Below, in pieces: positions 16,121-24,022 of a stretch of DNA of 31,368 nucleotides (the first letter of the stretch is position 1; each line of letters opens with the position of its first letter). The notes below the pieces were generated by a model. The model was given only the letters and a program-made list of their open reading frames with translations, had not been told where the DNA came from and searched no databases. The DNA is from Candidatus Nanopelagicales bacterium (lineage in GTDB: Bacteria; Actinomycetota; Actinomycetes; S36-B12): assembly GCA_030836325.1 (NCBI GenBank), contig JAURQC010000083.1, forward strand, positions 1 to 31,368, in the 5' to 3' direction. A program made the position numbers and the translations under genes.

Positions 16121-17178
16121 CCCGGTGGCTGCCACACACTCGTAATTCTTCTGGTACTGCACCTACCGTCACCACAGACGCGTGGGACTTCCACCGATCC
16201 CTGCCCGACTACGCCACGACGCCGCTGGTCGATCTACCCGTTCTGGCGTCTGAGTGGAACGTCGGGCGGGTAGTGGCGAAGGATGAGTCCACGCGACTGG
16301 GGCTGCCCGCATTCAAAGCACTTGGTGCGTCGTGGGCAATCCATCGGGCCATTGCTGACGCCGACGGCCCGATGACAGTTGTCACTGCAACCGACGGAAA
16401 CCACGGGCGCGCAGTTGCACGATTCTCGAGATTGGCGGGCCACTCAGCTTTGATCTTCATCCCCGACGGTGTTCATCCCAGCGCAGTTCGAGCGATCCGC
16501 GACGAGGGCGCCGCCGTGCGTGAAGTGGGTGGTTCCTACGACGAAGCCGTGGCTGCTGCCGCACGGGCCAGCAACGCCGCTTCGCATGTTTTGGTTCAAG
16601 ACACCGCGTGGGATGGGTACGAGGAGATTCCCGGGTGGATCGTCGACGGCTACGCAACGTTGTTCGCTGAGACCGATCAGCAACTGACAGCGATAGGTAT
16701 TGACCACGTAGACCTGGCACTGATTCCCACCGGAGTGGGGTCCCTTCTCCAGGCCGCACTGACGTACTACCGCGGAACACGACAGGGCCTGACTCGCGTC
16801 GTCTCGGTCGAACCGACCGAAGCTGCCTGTGTGGCGCCGAGTTTGGAGGCGGGCGAGCCGGTAACAGTGGAAACCGGAACAACGATCATGTCCGGGCTCA
16901 ACTGCGGCACGCTGTCAATGCTCGCCTGGCCATTAATCCGCGATGGACTCGACGGCGCGGTTGCAGTCCCTGACGACGAGGTGCTCATGGCAGCCCGGGA
17001 ATTAACCTCAATGAATGTCGCACCCGGGCCCTGCGGCGGTTCCGGGTCCGCGGCAGCCCGGGCTCTGTTGACTGGAGACGGCGCGATGGAGCGACGACAA
17101 CACCTAGACATTGATTTGGACAGCACAGTGCTGCTAGTGATCACCGAAGGGTCGGACGCCAATCCACTCGCCGAGTAG
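16117..17178 (+). CDS. dpaL: diaminopropionate ammonia-lyase-like PLP enzyme
   Basis: The product has 353 residues, fold type II PLP. KDESTRLGLPAFKALGASWA contains the Schiff-base lysine (Lys67). TATDGNHGRAVAR is the substrate-binding loop. VPTGVG-like IPTGVGSLLQA and GPCGGSGSAAARAL contribute phosphate binding, and TIMSGLNCGTLSMLAWP is characteristic of diaminopropionate ammonia-lyase. That enzyme converts 2,3-diaminopropionate to pyruvate and two ammonia, in the cytosol. The protein is shorter than the roughly 400 residues of enterobacterial YgeX/DpaL, so a related ammonia-lyase or threonine-type dehydratase is possible. The start ATG overlaps the helicase stop (ATGA 16117-16120). The gene is convergent with the short-chain dehydrogenase. 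Confidence 0.85.
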   Translation: MTRWLPHTRNSSGTAPTVTTDAWDFHRSLPDYATTPLVDLPVLASEWNVGRVVAKDESTRLGLPAFKALGASWAIHRAIADADGPMTVVTATDGNHGRAVARFSRLAGHSALIFIPDGVHPSAVRAIRDEGAAVREVGGSYDEAVAAAARASNAASHVLVQDTAWDGYEEIPGWIVDGYATLFAETDQQLTAIGIDHVDLALIPTGVGSLLQAALTYYRGTRQGLTRVVSVEPTEAACVAPSLEAGEPVTVETGTTIMSGLNCGTLSMLAWPLIRDGLDGAVAVPDDEVLMAARELTSMNVAPGPCGGSGSAAARALLTGDGAMERRQHLDIDLDSTVLLVITEGSDANPLAE

Positions 17179-17207
17179 TTCGGGAAGCGGAGGAACGTCG
17201 AGTTGAC

Positions 17208-17223
17208 AGTTGAAGCCTCAACT
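17208..17223. terminator. possible bidirectional stem between convergent genes
   Basis: AGTTGA and TCAACT pair perfectly around AGCC, between the ends of the ammonia-lyase and dehydrogenase genes. The stem is short, AT-rich and without a T-run. The call rests mainly on position. Confidence 0.35.
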
Positions 17224-17230
17224 ACGGTCG

Positions 17231-18025
17231 TCAGCCCAATAGGGCCTTCATCTTGTTGGCGACCGTCGTGATCGCTCGTGTGGGAGCAACCCGGGAGAGC
17301 TTGTCGAGGCTCTTGGCATCCTTGCCGATGAGCAACCGTGGTGTTCCATTTTCGATGGCATCCACGATGAGTCGCCCAGCCACATCGGCAGCAGTGACCT
17401 TTGCCGAGCTCGCTGCGCCGAGCTTGGAGACATCCACTCCGGAGTTTTCCGCGATGTTTGTCCCGACTCCTCCGGGAAAGACCACGGTCACAGCGATCGT
17501 CGAGTCCGCTAACTCCGCATAGAGAGTCTCCGTCAACAACTTCACTGCCGCCTTGCTTGCACCGTAGGCACCTTGCCCCGGAACCGGAACGAGTGCACCC
17601 ATGCTGGACACATTCAGCAAACTCGCCTGCGGACGCTGCCTCAACAGCGGAATGAAGGCCTTGTCAAGGTAGACCGTGCCCCAGAAGTTCACAGCCATGA
17701 CCTTCTCGATCTGTTCGATCGTGAGTTCATCAATCGTCACGAAGGGCTGGATGATCCCTGCGATGTGAGCCAGCCCGTCGACTCGACCATGCACATCGAT
17801 CACTTCCTGCGGCAGGCGTTCGACCGCCGCTCGATCGGCGACGTCGACAACGTGGAGGGAGATTCGATCTCCCGCATGGGCAAGTGCTCTGGTCTCCTCG
17901 AGTGCTGCCTGGTGCACGTCGACTCCAGCGACCCGACCACCGCGGCGCAGGAGTTCTTTGGCTACTTCGCGGCCGATGCCGCTGCCCGCACCGGTAACGA
18001 CGAAAACACTGGTTGCGATCTGCAT
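17231..18025 (-). CDS. short-chain dehydrogenase/reductase
   Basis: The start is ATG 18025, with a strong GGGGAGGA site just upstream, giving 264 residues. A longer frame to 18049 would include the ribosome site. The nucleotide loop is TGAGSGIG (11-18), with an Asp at the end of beta-2 (GVDVHQ) that favours NAD over NADP. Catalytic residues are the Ser pair at 140-141 (LNVSSMG), Tyr154 and Lys158 (YGASK). The C-terminal part ends with KLSRVAPTRAITTVANKMKALLG. It should oxidise or reduce an alcohol/ketone in the cytosol, substrate unknown. It is divergent from the YbaK gene, with about 65 bases between them. Confidence 0.9.
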   Translation of the reverse strand: MQIATSVFVVTGAGSGIGREVAKELLRRGGRVAGVDVHQAALEETRALAHAGDRISLHVVDVADRAAVERLPQEVIDVHGRVDGLAHIAGIIQPFVTIDELTIEQIEKVMAVNFWGTVYLDKAFIPLLRQRPQASLLNVSSMGALVPVPGQGAYGASKAAVKLLTETLYAELADSTIAVTVVFPGGVGTNIAENSGVDVSKLGAASSAKVTAADVAGRLIVDAIENGTPRLLIGKDAKSLDKLSRVAPTRAITTVANKMKALLG

Positions 18026-18090
18026 GAGTTCCTCCCCTGCCACAACCATTGTCCGACAAACGCTGACCGGTGTCCGGCTAACGTGGAGTC

Positions 18091-18558
18091 ATGACCGATC
18101 CAACTTCATCGACTCCCGGATCCCGGGCGGCCCTCGCAGCGCGAATCGAACATCGGGAAATCCAATACGGCAAGGTGTCCTCCGTCGAGGAGGCAGCGCA
18201 AGCGCGCGGTGTATCCGTCTCGGCGGTTGTGAAGTCCCTGCTAGTGCGACGCGGCGAGGGTGACTATCTGTTGGTGCTCGTCCCCGGCGATCGGTCTATC
18301 TCCTGGCCAAAGCTTCGCGAGTTGCTTGGCGTCTCGCGACTATCGATGCCCGACGCCGATACGGCGTTCGCCGTTACCGGGTACAAGCGAGGAACCATCA
18401 CTCCGCTGGGCCTGGACCTTCCGGTTGTGGTTGATTCACGGATCGTCGGCAAAGACGTAACCCTCGGCTCGGGTGAACATGGAGTGGCCATCGGACTGCG
18501 AGCCGACGATCTCATCGATTCTTACTCGGCCACAGTGGCGGACATTTCCGAGAACTGA
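18091..18558 (+). CDS. YbaK/EbsC-type aminoacyl-tRNA deacylase
   Basis: The product has 155 residues. The fold markers are ARGVSVSAVVKSLLVRRG with the conserved Lys48, GDRSISWPKLRELLG, FAVTGYKRGTITPLG and VVDSRIVGKDVTLGSGEHGVAIGLRADDL. Stand-alone YbaK proteins hydrolyse mischarged tRNAs such as Cys-tRNA-Pro, or Ala-tRNA-Pro in related members. The sequence does not settle specificity. It is a single gene, convergent with the CopC-CopD fusion gene that ends 34 bases later. Confidence 0.9.
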   Translation: MTDPTSSTPGSRAALAARIEHREIQYGKVSSVEEAAQARGVSVSAVVKSLLVRRGEGDYLLVLVPGDRSISWPKLRELLGVSRLSMPDADTAFAVTGYKRGTITPLGLDLPVVVDSRIVGKDVTLGSGEHGVAIGLRADDLIDSYSATVADISEN

Positions 18559-18592
18559 ACATCGGTGGAACTCGCCGAAGGTGGGCGCCCAA

Positions 18593-19978
18593 TTAGCCTG
18601 CGATCGGTGATGCCTGCACCAGCAGCCCGGACATCACGAGTACTGCAATCACAAGAGCCATCTCTGGCACCAAAGTCCGACGCAGATCGCCGAGGTGTTG
18701 GCGTTCGTCGTCGCGAATTTCGGTTCCGCTATCGCGCTGAACTTGCGCGTACTCGATCTCGGGAATCGAGTGGAAGTGATTTCGGTATCCGAAGAAGGCA
18801 AGAGCTGCCACCAGCGCCACCTTGATGAGCAGGATCCAGCCCCACGTCGTGGTAACGAGCGCCCCGGGCGACGGCATGATGAAGAACGACATAAGCACCC
18901 CGGTGATGGCCACGCCGATAACCGAATAAGTGGCCAAGCGAGAAAAGCGAACCGCGAGCTCGCTGCCATCGGGTACGAGAGTCATCTCCTGTGTGCGCTT
19001 GCGTAGCACTAGGGCCAACGCAATCGCTAGAGCAATGATGCCGCCTCCCCAGATAGCGGCAAAGGTGACGTGCGCTGCGTCAGCCAGCACCATGACCCAG
19101 ATCGGACCGGCGGTGACGGTATGTCCGTCCAGAGCGTAGGAGACGATGATCGCTCCGCTAAGAACCCAGATGAACGGCGTTCCGTTCACCATTCCGGGGA
19201 CCGCCGCTAGGGCAACCCCGGCGAGGAGGCGGAGGGCGGCCGCGAGTGTCAGATTCCAGCCAGAGCCACCAAGGAGATTTGCCCCGAGATCGATCAATGC
19301 ACCGACGACGGCCACGATGCCGGCTAGTCGCATGATGCGGATCAGGTATTCACCGACCCACGTCATGCGCGGAAGGCTGACGAAGGCGACGAACAGGGCC
19401 ACTCCCCATCCGATGATGATGCCGACGTTGGAAATAACCGCTGCGATCGATGCGAGCACGCCTCCGCCACCGCTGCCTTCGGCTTCCGCGGCGGCGAGTT
19501 GACTGTCGAGATCTCCTTCAGTCTGGTCTTCTACGGCGGCAGGCTCTTCGAGGACGACTTCTCCGACGCCGAAGCGAACTACTCCGCGAATGGTGTGGCC
19601 GTCGGCTGCCTCTGCTTGCCACACGACGCCGTAGATGCCCTCATCAAGGGAGATGGCTGGCTCAAGCAGCCAGGCATTGCCTCCATCGAGCTCGACGGGT
19701 TCGTAGATGAGGTCGGCGCCATCGGCATCGAGAAGTCGCGTTTCAGTCTCGTTCAGGCCGATGGGATCAGAGAAGCGGAGCTCGATTTCCGTGACCGGTC
19801 CGGGAAAGGTCTCCCCATTGGCTGGCGTCGATCCCTCGAATGCGGCGTCTGCTCGAGCGTCGCCCGCATATCCCACCGCAAGGGCGAAGGTGACACTGAG
19901 AAGAACGAGTGCTTGCACAACACGCATGGGGGACATGCGGATCCGGGTGAGCATCCCTGCACTGTAGTAGTTCGGCAT
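18593..19978 (-). CDS. CopC-CopD fusion, copper import protein
   Basis: The start is ATG 19978, which directly abuts the upstream gene's TAG and has GAGG six bases upstream. It gives 461 residues. The signal peptide spans about 15-45, with likely cleavage at ARADA. The CopC beta-domain is 46-140 (STPANGETFPGPVTEIELRFSDP ... DGHTIRGVVRFGV). An acidic linker follows, then eight or so membrane helices with CopD marks (VRFSRLATYSVIGVAITGVLMSF, TWGWILLIKVALVAALAFFGYRNHF). Typical CopC begins with His as a copper ligand. Here the mature N-terminus reads Ala-Phe-Glu, while Asp126 and His128 of the DGH motif remain. It should handle copper at the outer face of the membrane and feed it inward, probably for the oxidase encoded nearby. 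Confidence 0.9.
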   Translation of the reverse strand: MPNYYSAGMLTRIRMSPMRVVQALVLLSVTFALAVGYAGDARADAAFEGSTPANGETFPGPVTEIELRFSDPIGLNETETRLLDADGADLIYEPVELDGGNAWLLEPAISLDEGIYGVVWQAEAADGHTIRGVVRFGVGEVVLEEPAAVEDQTEGDLDSQLAAAEAEGSGGGGVLASIAAVISNVGIIIGWGVALFVAFVSLPRMTWVGEYLIRIMRLAGIVAVVGALIDLGANLLGGSGWNLTLAAALRLLAGVALAAVPGMVNGTPFIWVLSGAIIVSYALDGHTVTAGPIWVMVLADAAHVTFAAIWGGGIIALAIALALVLRKRTQEMTLVPDGSELAVRFSRLATYSVIGVAITGVLMSFFIMPSPGALVTTTWGWILLIKVALVAALAFFGYRNHFHSIPEIEYAQVQRDSGTEIRDDERQHLGDLRRTLVPEMALVIAVLVMSGLLVQASPIAG

Positions 19979-20380
19979 CTAGGGCCTCGAGCCCTCCGAA
20001 CGCCCGAGCGCGACGGCGGTCAACGCCTCGGGGACCGCTCCCGAAAGGGCGAATAGCCCCATGCCGATGCCGCGCGCAGCGGAGATCTTCCCTTGAACGG
20101 CAACAGTCGCGAATGCCACCGCATCGGAGGCATCGCTAATTGCCTGGGCCGCGACCCACCCAGCCGTCGGCGCCCCGGTGCGCCAGGCGTGCAACGTCCC
20201 CAGTCCGATGCCGATCTCCCGAGCACCAGCCAACCGGGCCAGCCAACCGGCATCCCGCGCTTGATCGGGAGCCATCCCTAAGGCCTTCCCTAGGCCGGAC
20301 GGATTGGCGATCATCCCAACACCGATCACGATTCGGGTAATTCCGAGGGCAGGGATGACGGGAGCGGGGATTGGGCGCAT
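19979..20380 (-). CDS. small membrane protein, DUF4267-like
   Basis: The product has 133 residues with about four hydrophobic segments. Family-type marks are GITRIVIGVGMIANPSGLGKALGM near the start, WLARLAGAREIGIGLGTLHAWRTG in the middle, and DASDAVAFATVAVQGKI with a closing AALGRSEGSRP-like tail. Such proteins (DUF4267/DUF4345-like) have no known function. Its stop TAG touches the start codon of the CopC-CopD gene, so both are likely co-translated. It may therefore assist copper handling or merely share the message. It is divergent from pirin. Confidence 0.75.
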   Translation of the reverse strand: MRPIPAPVIPALGITRIVIGVGMIANPSGLGKALGMAPDQARDAGWLARLAGAREIGIGLGTLHAWRTGAPTAGWVAAQAISDASDAVAFATVAVQGKISAARGIGMGLFALSGAVPEALTAVALGRSEGSRP

Positions 20381-20413
20381 GCCCCCACGCTAAAGGGCGA
20401 ACCTAATCCGAAC

Positions 20414-20442
20414 TTGCCGGACCAGTAGTTGAAGCGTAAACT
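20414..20442 (+). promoter_or_regulatory. candidate sigma-70-type promoter of pirin
   Basis: TTGCCG (20414-20419) and TAAACT (20437-20442) are separated by 17 bases and lie just ahead of the ribosome site. The -10 fits the actinobacterial TANNNT pattern. Confidence 0.45.
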
Positions 20443-20452
20443 AATTACAACC

Positions 20453-20460
20453 AAGGAGGA
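20453..20460 (+). promoter_or_regulatory. consensus ribosome binding site of pirin
   Basis: AAGGAGGA lies three bases before the ATG at 20464. It is the strongest Shine-Dalgarno match in the window and fixes the start. Confidence 0.8.
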
Positions 20461-20463
20461 CCA

Positions 20464-21438
20464 ATGCCGGCAGTAACCGCAGACACCATGACTCTCCCAC
20501 GCGTGACCGTGGACCCCACGTCGACCATGCGAACCGTCAAGACCGTGACCAGCGCCCCTCAGGGATACGAGGGCGAAGGCTTTCCGGTTCGTCGAGCATT
20601 CGCAGGCATCGACGCCTTCGACCTTGATCCCTTCATTCATATGGACCAAATGGGCGAAGTCGAGTACGCGCCGGGTGAGCCGAAGGGCACGCCGTGGCAT
20701 CCGCACCGCGGCTTCGAGACCTTCACCTACTTGATCGACGGACAGTTCTTGCATCAGGACAACCACGGCGGTGGCGGAACCATCCTCGAGGGCGGAACTC
20801 AGTACATGACGGCCGGAGACGGCATCCTGCACATCGAGACCCCGCCGGAGCACCTCGTGGAGTCTGGCGGCCTGTTCCACGGCTTGCAGTTGTGGATCAA
20901 CTTGCCGACAGAGAAGAAGCGCATCGACCCGCAGTATCAAGATCTGCAGGGCGAAGACGTCTCGATGGTCACCAGCGCCGATGGTGGTGCGGTCCTACGC
21001 GTGCTTGCCGGCGAGATCGGCTCACACAAGGGCCCGGGTATTTCCCACACACCGCTTGCCATCGCGCATCTAACTCTCGCACCGGGAGCGCAAATCGACA
21101 TCCCTTGGCGGTCGGACTTCAATGCCCTTGCGTACACCCTCGCCGGCTTCGGGTCGGTGGGCGTCGAGCAGCGGCAGGTGCAGACCGGACAGATGGCTGT
21201 CCTGGTCAACGGAGACGCCCTTCGCATCACCGCCGCACAGCAGCAGGAGTCACGTTCACCGAACCTTGAGATGTTCATCATCGGTGGCGTTCCGCTGCGT
21301 CAGCCAACGTTCCAGTACGGACCGTTCGTTATGAGCACCAAGTCCGAGGTAATCCAGGCGTTCGAGGATTTTCAGGCCGGACGTTTCGGTCACATCCCCG
21401 CCGACGCGATCCAACCGCACCGACCCAAGGGCGCGTAG
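20464..21438 (+). CDS. pirin family protein
   Basis: The product has 324 residues, a bicupin. Metal ligands of pirin are all present in the N-terminal cupin: His79 and His81 in WHPHRGFET, His123 and Glu125 in GILHIETPPE. This predicts an Fe-binding site and possibly quercetinase-type dioxygenase activity or a redox-sensing role. The second cupin half (about 180-290) is degenerate, as usual. The N-terminal 30 residues are a slightly long leader. It is transcribed alone from a good promoter and ribosome site, convergent with the oxidase operon whose last gene ends 15 bases away. Confidence 0.94.
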   Translation: MPAVTADTMTLPRVTVDPTSTMRTVKTVTSAPQGYEGEGFPVRRAFAGIDAFDLDPFIHMDQMGEVEYAPGEPKGTPWHPHRGFETFTYLIDGQFLHQDNHGGGGTILEGGTQYMTAGDGILHIETPPEHLVESGGLFHGLQLWINLPTEKKRIDPQYQDLQGEDVSMVTSADGGAVLRVLAGEIGSHKGPGISHTPLAIAHLTLAPGAQIDIPWRSDFNALAYTLAGFGSVGVEQRQVQTGQMAVLVNGDALRITAAQQQESRSPNLEMFIIGGVPLRQPTFQYGPFVMSTKSEVIQAFEDFQAGRFGHIPADAIQPHRPKGA

Positions 21439-21453
21439 TCCTTACTAAGTTCC

Positions 21454-21858
21454 CTAACGAGATCCACCCGGAGGTCCGCCAGGCGGGTCTTCGCGGTGGA
21501 GCTCGTTGACATAGGCCTGCCACGCTCGGGTATCAGGATCCGCCTCAAGGGTCTCGACCTCGGCGCGCTCTTTGGCCTCCTCTTCTGCTTCGAAACGGGC
21601 CGCGCGCTCGCGATAGTGCTTGGTGAACCAGTTACTAAAGCTGCCGTGCTTGCGGTACCGGTTCCACACGAAGATCGCGAAGACTCCAATCAGCGGCCAC
21701 TCGACCATGTAGACCCATGATCGATCAACACCCTCCATCGCGCGGTTGTATTGATTGATCGTCGCGTACGTGCAGATACCCAACACGATCACCAAGGGAA
21801 CGTGGAGGGTCCAAAAATCCTTCCACCGCTGGCGAGTAACAGGTGAAGCCTCGTTCAT
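21454..21858 (-). CDS. small membrane protein at the end of the oxidase operon
   Basis: The product has 134 residues. Two hydrophobic segments (HVPLVIVLGICTYATINQY and WVYMVEWPLIGVFAIFVW) are followed by a charged, probably coiled-coil region rich in Arg, Ala and Glu (RERAARFEAEEEAKERAEVETLEADPD). A Pro/Gly-rich end follows. I do not recognise a functional family. It overlaps the CopD-like gene by four bases (ATGA 21858-21855), so it belongs to the oxidase operon and may be an assembly or stabilising factor. Confidence 0.75.
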   Translation of the reverse strand: MNEASPVTRQRWKDFWTLHVPLVIVLGICTYATINQYNRAMEGVDRSWVYMVEWPLIGVFAIFVWNRYRKHGSFSNWFTKHYRERAARFEAEEEAKERAEVETLEADPDTRAWQAYVNELHREDPPGGPPGGSR

Positions 21859-23318
21859 GCCACCACCTCAGCGCGCGACACGTTCGTAGCTCGTCGCGCG
21901 AATCCATAGGCAAGCAGAAGCGCCCATGTTGAGGCCACAGTCACGAACGTCGCCCAGCCGAGTCCACCCACCACATCACTTTCGATCCACCAGGCCAGGG
22001 CTGGGACGCCGAGGGAGAGCAACACGAGGGCACCCCAAGGCTGCGACTCCCCTACCGCCCACCACATGACAAGACCCGTTGTAGCCAGCAGTACGACCGT
22101 AAGAATGCCCAGTGTCTGCGGGCCGAGAATGTCCGTTCGCGACAAGGATGCAAGCCCAGCCATCACGACCAGCAGGGCAACAGCTGCCGGTTCGGGATAC
22201 GCGGTGATCCAGCGGGGAAGCGATGGTCGCGAGGGAATGGCCCAAGCAATGGCCATCGGGATCGCGAGTCCAAGGACCACGACTGCAAGCAGGTTGAGCC
22301 GATCGCCGGCTGCAGCGAATCCTGGAGGGGCTGTGCGTGACAGCGCAACCGAAAGGCCCAGCACCACACCCATCCAGGCCAGTTCGGTAGCACTGAGTCG
22401 AACCAGGATCAATGTCTTGCCGTCTTCATCACGGTAGCGGTCTGCCAGGTTCGTTCGTTGACGCCAACCAAATCCGATGAGGGCGATGATGATCGCCACT
22501 TTCGTCAGGATCAGAGCTCCATAGGTACTCGTCACGAGTGAAGCGAAGCCATCCAAGCGCAGGCCGGCATTCAACAGACCACTCTCGGCAAGTGCGATCA
22601 CACTGATCAAGGCAACGAGACTGAAGCGACGGATGACGCGTTCTGCTCCGGGCGCGCGTCGGTAGGCGTAGGACACAGTCGCGATAAGTCCACCGATCCA
22701 TATCGACGCAGCGACGATATGCAGTCCCAGGCTGATAGTCGCCGACGCGTGTCCCTCGTCGATCCCAGAGTGCCCGTTGAAACCGGGGAGAAAAGCCGCG
22801 ATTACTGCGAGTCCGAAGAGAATACTTCCGGTCACTCTGTCCAAGATCACCCACGACAAGACCGCGACGATCGCTACTAGGACGAATTGGATGAGCATGA
22901 CTCGACCCAGCGTGGTTTGGGTTAGCAGTGACCAGATGATCGTCGGATCGGCGGAGGTCGACAGAGGCAGCGCCAAGACTTCCGAGACGGTCAGGAACGA
23001 CTGCATTGCGAGTGCGGCCAGCCACACCACAGCAGCGATTGAAGCAATCGAACCGCTACGACGATCCGGGCGCGGAGCCAGGACTCCCCCGATCAAGATG
23101 AAACCGATCGTGAGGAGAGTTGCCACATCACGAATCCACAGGTCCAGTGGAAGTGCCCACAGCGTTGCCACCGGAACGACCGGTATCCCGGGCACCCGAC
23201 TCTCGGTCAGTGCCCCGATAGTGCTCAGGACAAGGAAGAGAACAGGGATACCGACAGCAAGGAGTGCTGGTCGGGGCCTAACTCGTTGGCTCGCCTGAGC
23301 GTGAACCAGGGTTTCCAT
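21855..23318 (-). CDS. CopD-like copper-transport membrane protein in the oxidase operon
   Basis: The start is ATG 23318, overlapping the CtaE stop (TGATG), giving 487 residues. A longer open frame exists upstream but lies inside CtaE. About twelve helices are visible. The CopD marks are FNGHSGIDEGHASATISLGLHIVAASIWIGGL and RFSLVALISVIALAESGLLNAG, with TYGALILTKVAIIIALIGFGWRQR. Histidines in GHSG, EGHA and LHIV may carry copper across the membrane. Four or more extra helices follow the CopD core. Its place directly behind ctaC-ctaD-ctaE suggests delivery of copper for CuA or CuB. Confidence 0.88.
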   Translation of the reverse strand: METLVHAQASQRVRPRPALLAVGIPVLFLVLSTIGALTESRVPGIPVVPVATLWALPLDLWIRDVATLLTIGFILIGGVLAPRPDRRSGSIASIAAVVWLAALAMQSFLTVSEVLALPLSTSADPTIIWSLLTQTTLGRVMLIQFVLVAIVAVLSWVILDRVTGSILFGLAVIAAFLPGFNGHSGIDEGHASATISLGLHIVAASIWIGGLIATVSYAYRRAPGAERVIRRFSLVALISVIALAESGLLNAGLRLDGFASLVTSTYGALILTKVAIIIALIGFGWRQRTNLADRYRDEDGKTLILVRLSATELAWMGVVLGLSVALSRTAPPGFAAAGDRLNLLAVVVLGLAIPMAIAWAIPSRPSLPRWITAYPEPAAVALLVVMAGLASLSRTDILGPQTLGILTVVLLATTGLVMWWAVGESQPWGALVLLSLGVPALAWWIESDVVGGLGWATFVTVASTWALLLAYGFARRATNVSRAEVVA

Positions 23319-24022
23319 CAGTTGTGTTGCGTGAAGCTTCCGAACACGGCGGGATCGGTATTGGGCGATTCGACCAGGAAAGTGGTGCACAACGCTCCGA
23401 GCAGGAAGGCTATGCAGATCCACACCATCCAGTAGCTCATCAACTGCGCCTGGAAGTGGACAGCCTTGTTGATCAGACCCTTGCGCGCTCTGTTGAAGAT
23501 CCCGAGCAGCAAGAACGTGAGCATGCCGAAGTGGAAGATGTTGCTGGCACACAACAGCAGAACAGCCGAGGCGTACGCACCGTTTCCAGCCCCAAACGGG
23601 AAGGTCGAGATCTGAATCCACTGGGCCACAAGTCCGGCGATAGTGATCAACAGCGCCACCCCGGTCCCGACGATCAGACCAGCCTGGTTACCGCGCTTGC
23701 CTTCCTTGTACCCGAACCACATCGCGAGGGTGGCAAGAATGACTATTCCGAGAATCGCCCAGAACGGCCACTCGGCCGCGAAGGTCGCATCACTCTTGGC
23801 TGGAACCGCATTGGTCTGGGCGTACGTGAGTTTGGCACCTGGAGGTGCCCATCCGTCGTTGACGTTCAGCGACCATAGGTAGGTGTAACTGATGATCAGC
23901 GCGAGGGTGCCGGAAACATCGAGAACGATGAGCGTCCACAGCCCTGCCTTGGCCCGGCGCGCAATAGTGGTAATCGGCTCCCCCGTTGTGGGGTAGAGCG
24001 GCTGCTGGGTCTCGGCGCTCAT
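23318..24022 (-). CDS. ctaE: heme-copper oxidase subunit III
   Basis: The product has 234 residues from ATG 24022, which overlaps the CtaD stop (TGATG). A GTG one codon earlier is also possible. Five or more helices are visible, starting with RRAKAGLWTLIVLDVSGTLALIISYTYLW, the usual subunit III opening. A FHFGMLTFLLLG segment follows, and the end has SYWMVWICIAFLLGALCTTFLV. It is more divergent than typical CtaE, and a long periplasmic loop (WAPPGAKLTYAQTN) follows helix one. It stabilises subunit I and its proton uptake, without metals of its own. Its operon position right after CtaD supports the call. Confidence 0.82.
   Translation of the reverse strand: MSAETQQPLYPTTGEPITTIARRAKAGLWTLIVLDVSGTLALIISYTYLWSLNVNDGWAPPGAKLTYAQTNAVPAKSDATFAAEWPFWAILGIVILATLAMWFGYKEGKRGNQAGLIVGTGVALLITIAGLVAQWIQISTFPFGAGNGAYASAVLLLCASNIFHFGMLTFLLLGIFNRARKGLINKAVHFQAQLMSYWMVWICIAFLLGALCTTFLVESPNTDPAVFGSFTQHN

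Noticed and set aside
21855..23621. Long form of the CopD-like protein starting at 23621
   Set aside because: The extra 101 residues lie inside ctaE in another frame and are not membrane-like. The TGATG overlap marks the start at 23318.
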